From contig JALLAP010001184.1 of NCBI GenBank assembly GCA_036939355.1, forward strand, positions 1 through 13,437: 13,437 bases of DNA. Reading direction: 5' to 3'. The position numbers and the translations under genes were made by a program. The DNA comes from Thalassiosira profunda. Taxonomy: Eukaryota; Bacillariophyta; Thalassiosirophyceae; Thalassiosirales; Thalassiosiraceae. Below the pieces are notes generated by a model. The model had not been told where the DNA came from, searched no databases, and saw only the letters and a program-made list of their open reading frames with translations. Every line of letters begins with the position of its first letter. Position 1 is the first letter of the stretch. This document shows, piece after piece, positions 1 to 6,258 of the stretch.

Positions 1-65
1 ACGACCGGGCGGGGTTCAAGAAGAAGGTCCGGGCGTGCGTGCGAAAGAGCCAGGATGAGTGCTAA
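1..65 (+). CDS. UBE2G1: Ubiquitin-conjugating enzyme E2 G1-like, C-terminal end (5' partial)
   Basis: Reading from base 3, 20 codons run to a TAA at 63-65. The peptide is DRAGFKKKVRACVRKSQDEC. From memory it lines up closely with the end of UBE2G1/UBC7-class E2 enzymes (human DRNGEFKRKVARCVRKSQ followed by a short tail), the last helix of the UBC fold. These cytosolic enzymes carry ubiquitin as a thioester and pass it on with an E3, typically building K48 chains. The catalytic cysteine and the rest of the fold lie upstream of the window, so activity cannot be judged. The other two forward frames give unrelated peptides without this signature. The gene converges on the coiled-coil gene at 940-1750. 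The call rests on about 20 residues. Confidence 0.72.
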   Translation, partial: DRAGFKKKVRACVRKSQDEC

Positions 66-446
66 TGGAGGGGACTGTATAGTGGATGTTGAGCGCCAAT
101 CTCAACGCAATGCGCTGGGTATGGTCGGCAATCACCCAAAGTGTGGGGGTGGTGGCACTGGAAAACAATCAGCAGTAGATGGGAGCTGAGATGTTTGGTG
201 GAGCGACAAAGGTTGGAAGGGGTCGGGGTTGGCTTTTCATTTCCATTCTTCATCTGGCAGTTGGCCCTTTGCTCAGTTATCTGCAAGGCGGTCTAAACAG
301 CATGCGTGTTGGAAGGGAGAGGCGCAAACTGAACCGATGCGTTGGTATAAACATGACCAATCTTTCGTCAAAGAGCAACGCATTATTTTTTGTAGTACAA
401 TACCTATGGTAGCTTGCATACGAGGTTTGATCAGGTTAGAATTCGC

Positions 447-484
447 CAGGGGACACAAGAGTGTATTCGAGGATGTGTCCCCTG
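447..484. repeat. Perfect 11-bp inverted repeat (hairpin)
   Basis: Arm CAGGGGACACA at 447-457 is the exact reverse complement of TGTGTCCCCTG at 474-484, with a 16-nt loop. It sits in the gap between two convergent genes. In either RNA it would form a stable stem, possibly a 3'-UTR element. It could also be the remnant of a small inverted-repeat element. No target-site duplication is evident. Confidence 0.7.
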
Positions 485-519
485 CTCGCATTTGACCAGC
501 CGGAGACCTGGACTCCCCC

Positions 520-669
520 CCCAAGCACCAAGTCCCTTCTTAGTTGTGCAAAGTAACCAAGAATGTTCGTGAAAGAGTCATAAGCAAATCTACCCAAGCA
601 CCTACCAAGTCCCTTCTTAGTTGTGCAAAGTAACCAAGAATGTTCGTGAAAGAGTCATAAGCAAATCTA
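520..669. repeat. Tandem direct duplication (units of 73 and 77 bp)
   Basis: A 66-bp stretch at 527-592 recurs without mismatch at 604-669. Upstream flanks also match: CCCAAGC precedes the first copy, and CCCAAGCACCT precedes the second. The units are therefore 520-592 (73 bp) and 593-669 (77 bp), differing by a 4-bp ACCT indel inside a short ACC repeat. Unlike the four 72-bp duplications elsewhere in the window, there is no N between these copies and they differ slightly, so this may be a real recent tandem duplication. Confidence 0.8.
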
Positions 670-939
670 ATCCTAATTAACAGCTATCGAGCCGTCCGGG
701 CCTTGTCCTATTGTATTGGATGTGCGCAGCGAGGGGTAGCTGCTCAAAGCCGACTCTTGTCCCTCTCGTTCCTTCGTGCATTTTAAGACGGCGGAGACTA
801 ATGTCCAGGTTGATACAATGATACACAAAAGGCAAATGTAGCCTTGCTGCATCTCTCCCCCCACCTCTATAATTCGGGGGAGGCGGCGAATTCCCAACCC
901 CGGCCCTTGGATGTCAATAATAAGGTCTGAAACAAAATC

Positions 940-1750
940 TCAGTAGACATCGGGAGGCCTCGGGTTGAACCCAATGAAATCGTTCTCCGAAGACGATTGC
1001 GCCTGCAGCTGGTACTGGAGGGTCAAGTTCATCTGCTCCAGCCTCCGAATGCGCTCCTCGGCCTGGGCCTTGAACTGCCGCGCCCCCTCGAGCTCGGAAT
1101 TCGCCTGGTTCCCCCGCTCCTGCTGGATGGCCACGGCCCGCTTGAGGATTTTGTTCTCCTGCTCCACCTTGGCGTGCTGGGAGGAGAGATTGGTGGCGGA
1201 GGCCTGCAGCGAGTCCCTCTCGGATTTGAGGCGGTGGATTTCGGCCGCCTGCTGGTCCACCACCTGCTGGAGCTGTTGCAGCTTTTGGGAGGAGCCGTCG
1301 TCGTGGTGCTGCGGCTGGGGCGACGAGCCTCGGCTCCGCTTGGCCGACGGCCCGGCGTGGCCTGAATAAAAAGAGGGGAGGGTGAGAGAATAAATAATTA
1401 GACCAACAATACATGCAACGGGTGTGGGAGGAGGACGGCCAAAGGCCCCTCCGCTTCACCCAAACATCAAATCGGCGAGGCTCACCTGCAGCCTGCCCGA
1501 GGGGAGACCTAGACGGCGCCTGTGCGAACGGCGAGTGGGACCATTTGTTGTTCTCCTTGGCCTGGAACGAGAAGGACGAGTCCCCGCCTCCGCCCTCGTT
1601 GGAAAATCGTTTTCTCCGCTTGGCCGAGGGGAGGGCGTGGGAGCAGTCCATGTCGTCGCTGCCCGCACCCGGGGCGTCTATCGGGGAGCCGAAGCGGCGC
1701 TTCCCGCCCTGGCTGGGCCGGGCGAAGGTGAGGGGTGATGCTACCTCCAT
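940..1750 (-). CDS. Uncharacterised nuclear-type coiled-coil protein, two exons
   Basis: Exons are 1750-1486 and 1361-940, giving 228 residues. The intron at 1485-1362 (124 bp) has donor GTGAGC and acceptor TTATTCAG. The start ATG sits in CACCATGG, a strong initiation context. The N-terminal ~110 residues are low-complexity and rich in G, S and P, with three basic patches (GKRRF, SAKRRKRF, SAKRSRG) that resemble nuclear localisation signals. From about residue 115 a Q-rich helix passes into a long coiled coil containing ENKILKRAVAIQQER and LEQMNLTLQYQLQAQ. The protein ends in FNPRPPDVY. From memory, the coiled coil and PDVY/PDVF-type tail resemble plant proteins annotated as CUE-domain 'ubiquitin system component Cue', but I see no CUE domain. 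It is not a clear bZIP: there is no basic region next to the heptads. Function unknown. Confidence 0.75.
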
Positions 1751-2211
1751 GGTGCAGTGCGTCCGAGGGTTGTTGTTGGATTGTGAGAGCGTTGGCCAGG
1801 GCTGGAGTCGGCGGAAGGAATCCCTTGCATTGTGGGACGTCCGTCGCGTTGAGTTGGGTTGAGTTCTGTCGTGGGCGTTGCCCTCTCAAACTATTTTTTC
1901 TCGCTCTTCCCCCAGGTCTTCCCACGTGAAAAATGAGATTTAGAGGGGATATCGCCCCCTAAGCCCCCCAACCTCAGAGACAGGCGTCTTCCCAAGATAG
2001 CCTGCAGTTTGAGGAGCGAGAGCTCCCACTGCCCACTAGAAGCAAAGATGGCTCTGAACACACTCCATTGTTTGCATTCATTCTAATAGGACGTTTGTCT
2101 ACGGTACATTTCTTTCCTAATGCAAGCAACCAACTGGCTGGACCCGTTGCAGCCGCAAGAACCACTTCCGCCGACAACGGCAACCTAAAGCAAATACGCA
2201 TCCACACCAGC
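1751..2211. other. Non-coding interval: promoter of the coiled-coil gene and 3' UTR of eIF5
   Basis: These 461 bp separate the start codon of the coiled-coil gene from the stop codon of eIF5, both on the minus strand. They should hold the first gene's promoter and 5' UTR and the second gene's 3' UTR. A CACGTG box lies at 1923-1928. I found no canonical AATAAA on the minus strand near the eIF5 stop and no believable small gene. Confidence 0.55.
1923..1928. promoter_or_regulatory. CACGTG E-box/G-box
   Basis: The palindrome CACGTG lies about 175 bp upstream of the coiled-coil gene's start codon. CACGTG is the core site of bHLH and some bZIP factors in plants, fungi and animals. A 6-bp site can occur by chance, so regulatory use is inference. 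Confidence 0.35.
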
Positions 2212-3779
2212 TCAATCGGAATCTTCGTCCGAGTCCGAGTCGTCCTCCTGCAACCAGACCACCACCGGCTCGGCCTCGGCCCGCATGTTGCACCGCTGGT
2301 CCTCGTCGACGCTCTCCAACGTGTAGTCCGTCCGGCCCTCGCCCGCCCACTCCAAAATCGTGTCCTCCTCCAACACCTCCTCGTCGAAGAGCTGCTTGAT
2401 CAGGACGGCAAAGTTCTTGGGCTTGTCGGCGCACAGTCCCTCGCACGCGGAGATGAGGTGGCGTTCCATCACGGTCTTGCCCCCGGTGATCTTGGCGATG
2501 GTGGCGGCGTGGGCCTCGACCTGCTTGTGCTTGAAGAAGTCGGGGGTGAAGGCGGCGCGGAGAAAGATGTGGATTTTGTCCTGCGATTTGAGGCCGGACG
2601 CCATCTGCTCGTTGACTACCTTCTCGGCAATGTCGGAGGCGGTGGCGTTGGGGTTCTCGGCGAGGAACTTTTTGGTCGCTTCCACCGCAAGGGCCATCGC
2701 GTTGGCATCGTCCACGTGCTCCATCGGACCATTGTCCTCGCCGTCGCTGCCAAAGTCGTCGCTCTCCTTCTGCTCGAGTCCCTCCAGATAAGACTTCTCC
2801 TCCTTGGACTTTTTGTCCTTCTTTTTGTCCTTCTTGTCCTTCTTCTTATCCTTTGACTTCTTCTCCTTCTTCTCCTACGCCATTGGTGTGTGATTGGAGA
2901 TGGGTGAGTTGATGTGAGACAATAGAAATGCAGCCCAGCTGCCAACCAAACGCACCTTCTTCTTGCCATCGCCGGAATCGTCGTCGCTCCCCTCTTTTTT
3001 CTTGCCCTTCTTCTTGTCTTTTTTGCCCGCCTTCTTGGCCTCCTGCTTCGCCTTCTTGTCCTGCGTTAGTTTGTTGGTTAGGTTGGTGTGCATTGCAGCG
3101 TTAGAATGCATCACATAATTGCAAATCAACACTGCCCCATAGCAAATCAACACGCACCTGCGCCAAAATGTAGGTGCAGAGCTTGTGGCTCATGTCCACC
3201 ATCTCCTTCGCCCCGCACGCCGCGCATTTGTGGTAGACCGCCCCCGATTTGATCTTGTACNCTCATGTCCACCATCTCCTTCGCCCCGCACGCCGCGCAT
3301 TTGTGGTAGACCGCCCCCGATTTGATCTTGTACTCCGTCTCCGGCAGGCGGCAGTTGGGACACAAGACAAAGCATTCGATGTACTTGTGAATCATCTGCT
3401 GCAGGACCTGGTCGGTGTGGTGGCCGTTCACCACCGCGCGATCGGTCTCGGCGTTGTAGGTCGTCTGGGCGCCCAGCTCGGTGCCGAAGAATTTGTTCAC
3501 CTCCCCGGGGTCGCGGTGCAGGCTCAATCCAACCGCCGAGATGTTGGGAATGACCGTTTTGCTCCCGTTACCACGGCCCTCCATCTTCCCAAAGACGGTG
3601 GGCATTTTGTAGCGGTATTCGGGATCATCGACCTGTATATTCCATTCATCGAAGCAGAGTTACAGCATTGTTAGATCGGTTCTCAATTGCAATGCCATCA
3701 GATAAAAATGATGTAAAATTGACCCCACACTCACCGGCGTGGTGCCGGCGATGTTGACAATGGCTCCGGGGCGACCCAT
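2212..3779 (-). CDS. EIF5: Translation initiation factor eIF5, four exons
   Basis: Exons are 3779-3735, 3632-3158, 3060-2956 and 2874-2212, giving 404 residues once the 73-bp artefact at 3189-3333 is removed. eIF5 is the GTPase-activating protein of eIF2 in the 43S pre-initiation complex. The N-terminal domain contains YRYKMP at about residues 21-26, and R22 matches the GAP arginine finger (human Arg15). A C2-C2 zinc finger has cysteines at about 106, 109, 127 and 130. A Lys/Glu/Asp-rich linker (~150-225) follows, then a C-terminal W2/HEAT domain (~237-395). The acidic-aromatic tail VVVWLQEDDSDSDED is the box that contacts eIF2-beta and eIF3. All exon junctions are phase 0. Introns are 102, 97 and 81 bp with donors GTGAGT, GTGCGT and GTGCGT. 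The gene is divergent from UBA4. The family call is secure. Confidence 0.95.
3189..3333. repeat. 72-bp direct repeat around a single N (probable assembly artefact), in eIF5
   Basis: Bases 3189-3260 and 3262-3333 are identical, separated by one N at 3261. The repeat falls on the second half of the eIF5 zinc finger and shifts the frame by one. Dropping 73 bp restores the expected path from KIKSGAVYHKCAACGAKE to MVDMSHKLCTYILAQ. Three other places in the window show the same 72-N-72 structure. Confidence 0.95.
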
Positions 3780-4188
3780 CTTGGAAATATTCTCGACTTA
3801 TCGGCGGATTGCTATAATAATCATAGAGGATCTCTGTCGTGTGCGGCAGAGAGGAGGTGACGAAGGAGTGGAGCCGAGCAAAAATCATCAACGGTTTGGG
3901 AAGGATTGCAATTGTGGCGACGACGGCAACGAATGACGATGGCGGCGACGGCGGGTGGTGGTCTGCGAGGGCAGTCCTATGGGCGGTGCTGCGGGGCGGT
4001 AAGTCTGCGAGGGGTGGCAAGAGGGGTCGTGGCGGCGTGCTACGAGGAGGTCGTCGCGTGGTGAAAATGAGAGGGTCGGCGCGGACCATGGCCAGACGAT
4101 TTTGCAATCTTCCGCAACCCTCCTCGGCGGCCCCAGTAGGCTGCCCCGCCGCAGCGGACGCGGACCCTCCTCCAACCCTGCGGGCACG
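3780..4188. promoter_or_regulatory. Divergent promoter region between eIF5 and UBA4
   Basis: These 409 bp separate the start codons of two genes transcribed away from each other, so they must hold both promoters and 5' UTRs. The UBA4-proximal part (about 3900-4080) is GC-rich and purine-biased, with many GGCG and GGTGG words. It contains out-of-frame ATGs at 3933, 3939 and 4088 that could act as upstream starts. TATAATAA lies at 3813-3820, only ~35 bp before the eIF5 ATG, which is too close to call a TATA box. A GTAAGT at 3999 resembles a splice donor, but I could not build an in-frame upstream exon from it. Confidence 0.55.
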
Positions 4189-6081
4189 ATGGTCAAAGGG
4201 CCGCCCAGCATCAAGATCGATAGCTCGAGCAGGAGCTACGACGATGGCGAACTCGACAGCGCATCCCTCATGGGGCAGCTCGCACGCTCTTCCGTCCGCG
4301 GCGGCGCCCTGTCCGATTGGGAGAGCGCCCCGGGAAGCGCCGTCGACGGCCGCGCGCGTAGACGTATATTGAGTGAAGGAGAGACCATTGAAAACTCCAC
4401 CGCCGTTGGCGACGCCGGGGAGGATGAGGGCGCGCGGAAGCACCGGCCGACGGCCCTTCGCGTCATTGTACGATGGTGGTCGGGCGTCGCCTCCCGCGTG
4501 AGCCGGTCGGCGTCCTCCCTCCTCAGCCAGCACTCGCCCAACCTCAACGATATATTGGACGGGGTGGAGGACAGCCCGCTGGAGCCGCCGCGGAGAGGCG
4601 TGGAGCAGTCCATACCGGAGAATCCGTTGCCATCGATCGATGGGGAGAACGAACAGGAGGTGTTTGCTCTGCGGGAGGAAGTGGCGCTCTTGAAGAAGAA
4701 GATTCGAGAGCTGGAGGAGGAGAGGGATTTGCAAACTGCTTCTGCCGATGTGCCGCATCAAGTCAATGGCGAATTGCAAAGCAATTACGTGGACAAGGTA
4801 GAGGACATTCCATCCATATCCGCCATCGAAAGTCTGCGACCGGATCAAATATCCCGGTATTCCCGTCAATTGCTCTTGAACGATGGCTTTGGCGTCGAAG
4901 GGCAAAAGAAGCTCCTATCCAGCAACATACTCGTGGTCGGGGCCGGAGGCATTGGATCGTCGGCACTGCTCTACCTCGCCGCGGCGGGAGTGGGACACGT
5001 CACCGTCGTCGACTACGATTGCGTGGAAATGTCCAATTTGCATCGGCAGGTGATTCACAAGGATGCCGATGCATCAAAACGACACGATGAGGTGGGAATG
5101 AACAAGGCGCACTCGGCCAAGCGGGCCATGCTGGAGCTAAACCCCACTCTCTCTTGCACCGCGCTGGCAGTCATGATATCGACTGCTAATGCATTGGAGC
5201 TCGCGTCGAAGCACGACGTTGTGGTGGATGCATGCGACAATCCCCAAACGCGCTATTTGTTGAACGATGCGTGCATTTTGGCTGGCAAGCCTCTGGTCTC
5301 CGGCAGCGCCATGGGAACGGAGGGGCAGCTGACAGTATATAATTACAACCCCGACGCTGATACGGATCAATCTCTGAAACGGACGGCGTGCTACCGCTGC
5401 TTGTATCCCAATCCGAATCTTGCCGAGGGATGCAAGAGTTGCAGTGACAATGGCGTCTTGGGAATGGTGCCAGGAGCCATTGGAGTTCTACAGGCCGTGG
5501 AGGCGATCAAAGTCGTCACCGGTATTGGAAGCATCATGCACGATCGGCTGCTCATGTACGATGCGCTCAACTGCTCTTTCCTCAGCGTCAAAAAGCCCCC
5601 GGCGAGGCCCAAGTGCGCGGTCTGCTCGCCCAAAGCAAGTATCAAGACGATGGAAGACAGTAAACAGACATTACAGAAGGTTCGTGGACCCAGCGTGTGC
5701 GCCATGCCCCTCCTAACGAAGCTATCTGCCGAGCAAAACATGTCGTGCATTGCATACAACAAAGTACGCCAAAGCGGACAACCACATATCCTCCTTGACG
5801 TGCGCGTGCCGAGGCAATACGAAATGTGTTCCTTGGAGGGATCTGTCAACTTGCCACTGGAGCAATTGGAAGCCAGGCTAAGTGAAATTGGAGAAATGTC
5901 CAAGGACGAGCTGCCAGTGTATTGCCTCTGCCGGAGAGGCATTGCCTCGGCGGAGGCGACCAGAATCATACAACAATCGATAGATGATGGGAGGGCGGAT
6001 GGAGTCCACTCGGTCTACAACATTGCGGGCGGTCTAAAGGCGTGGGTCCAGACGGTGGATTCGTCATTTCCGCAGTATTGA
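4189..6081 (+). CDS. UBA4: UBA4/MOCS3: Urm1/MOCS2A-activating E1 with rhodanese domain
   Basis: Single exon, 630 residues from the ATG at 4189. The enzyme adenylates the C-terminal glycine of Urm1 (and usually the molybdopterin synthase small subunit), then converts it to a thiocarboxylate used for tRNA 2-thiolation and molybdenum cofactor synthesis. A coiled coil (~155-182, FALREEVALLKKKIRELEEE) matches the helix at the start of human MOCS3. The ThiF/E1 domain spans ~217-471, with the ATP loop GAGGIG at 251-256, YDCVEMSNLHRQ, zinc CxxC pairs at 401/404 and 476/479, and the likely E1 cysteine C418 in SCSDNGVLG. The rhodanese domain spans ~516-630, with loop CRRGIAS and sulfur-carrying C581. 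The protein ends in FPQY, as does human MOCS3. The ~150 residues before the coiled coil are extra: MOCS3 and yeast Uba4 total about 440-460. The open frame extends 5' to 4102, but only with a TTG. Confidence 0.95.
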   Translation: MVKGPPSIKIDSSSRSYDDGELDSASLMGQLARSSVRGGALSDWESAPGSAVDGRARRRILSEGETIENSTAVGDAGEDEGARKHRPTALRVIVRWWSGVASRVSRSASSLLSQHSPNLNDILDGVEDSPLEPPRRGVEQSIPENPLPSIDGENEQEVFALREEVALLKKKIRELEEERDLQTASADVPHQVNGELQSNYVDKVEDIPSISAIESLRPDQISRYSRQLLLNDGFGVEGQKKLLSSNILVVGAGGIGSSALLYLAAAGVGHVTVVDYDCVEMSNLHRQVIHKDADASKRHDEVGMNKAHSAKRAMLELNPTLSCTALAVMISTANALELASKHDVVVDACDNPQTRYLLNDACILAGKPLVSGSAMGTEGQLTVYNYNPDADTDQSLKRTACYRCLYPNPNLAEGCKSCSDNGVLGMVPGAIGVLQAVEAIKVVTGIGSIMHDRLLMYDALNCSFLSVKKPPARPKCAVCSPKASIKTMEDSKQTLQKVRGPSVCAMPLLTKLSAEQNMSCIAYNKVRQSGQPHILLDVRVPRQYEMCSLEGSVNLPLEQLEARLSEIGEMSKDELPVYCLCRRGIASAEATRIIQQSIDDGRADGVHSVYNIAGGLKAWVQTVDSSFPQY

Positions 6082-6258
6082 CGAGTACGGTATGATTTGG
6101 ATTGGGATCAATTTTTGGAAGGTCTCTCCGTTTTAGCTCCGTTTGTGCCCCTGTGAAGCCCCATGCGCGCGATTCTATTTGATCTTTTCAAACCTGTTCA
6201 AACAGCCAAAAGAATTCAATAATGGTTCTGGGGCACAGAAGGGTGTCCTGTCCCGCAA
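6082..6258. other. Short UBA4-CFAP58 intergenic region
   Basis: Only 177 bp separate the UBA4 stop from the CFAP58 start, both on the plus strand. They must carry the UBA4 3' UTR and polyadenylation signal as well as the CFAP58 promoter. No AATAAA, TATA box or other clear motif stands out. Confidence 0.5.

Larger units (their letters stand above)
66..939. other. Non-coding interval between convergent genes
   Basis: These 874 bp lie between the stop of the UBE2G1-like gene and the stop of the coiled-coil gene, so they should hold both 3' UTRs. I found no convincing gene. Short open frames exist on both strands (for example 179-412 + and 673-897 -), but they lack recognisable domains, have no good splice context and overlap each other. 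The interval looks less GC-rich than the coding regions. Its visible structure is an 11-bp hairpin at 447-484 and a tandem duplication at 520-669. Confidence 0.6.

Noticed and set aside
179..412. 77-codon plus-strand open frame with a hydrophobic stretch
   Set aside because: No domain, no homology I recognise, overlapped by other small frames, and in a gap with 3'-UTR character.
673..897. 74-codon minus-strand open frame with a possible membrane segment
   Set aside because: Short, no recognisable family, and runs into the downstream region of the coiled-coil gene; likely chance.
965..1369. Plus-strand open frames opposite the coiled-coil gene, and similarly 2068-2856 opposite eIF5
   Set aside because: Leu/Val-rich mirror images of Gln/Lys/Glu-rich coding sequence on the other strand.
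3933..4154. Possible extra 5' exon of UBA4: ATGs at 3933/3939 with donor-like GTAAGT at 3999
   Set aside because: The acceptors I can find (AG at 4136, 4139, 4154) leave the wrong phase for the UBA4 frame, and all supported donors here are GTG.
4088..4372. ATG at 4088 as the UBA4 start
   Set aside because: It is out of frame with UBA4 and encodes a shadow peptide.
3646..4905. Long minus-strand open frame antisense to UBA4
   Set aside because: GC-rich antisense shadow with low-complexity, frame-shadow composition; the opposite strand has unmistakable UBA4 motifs.
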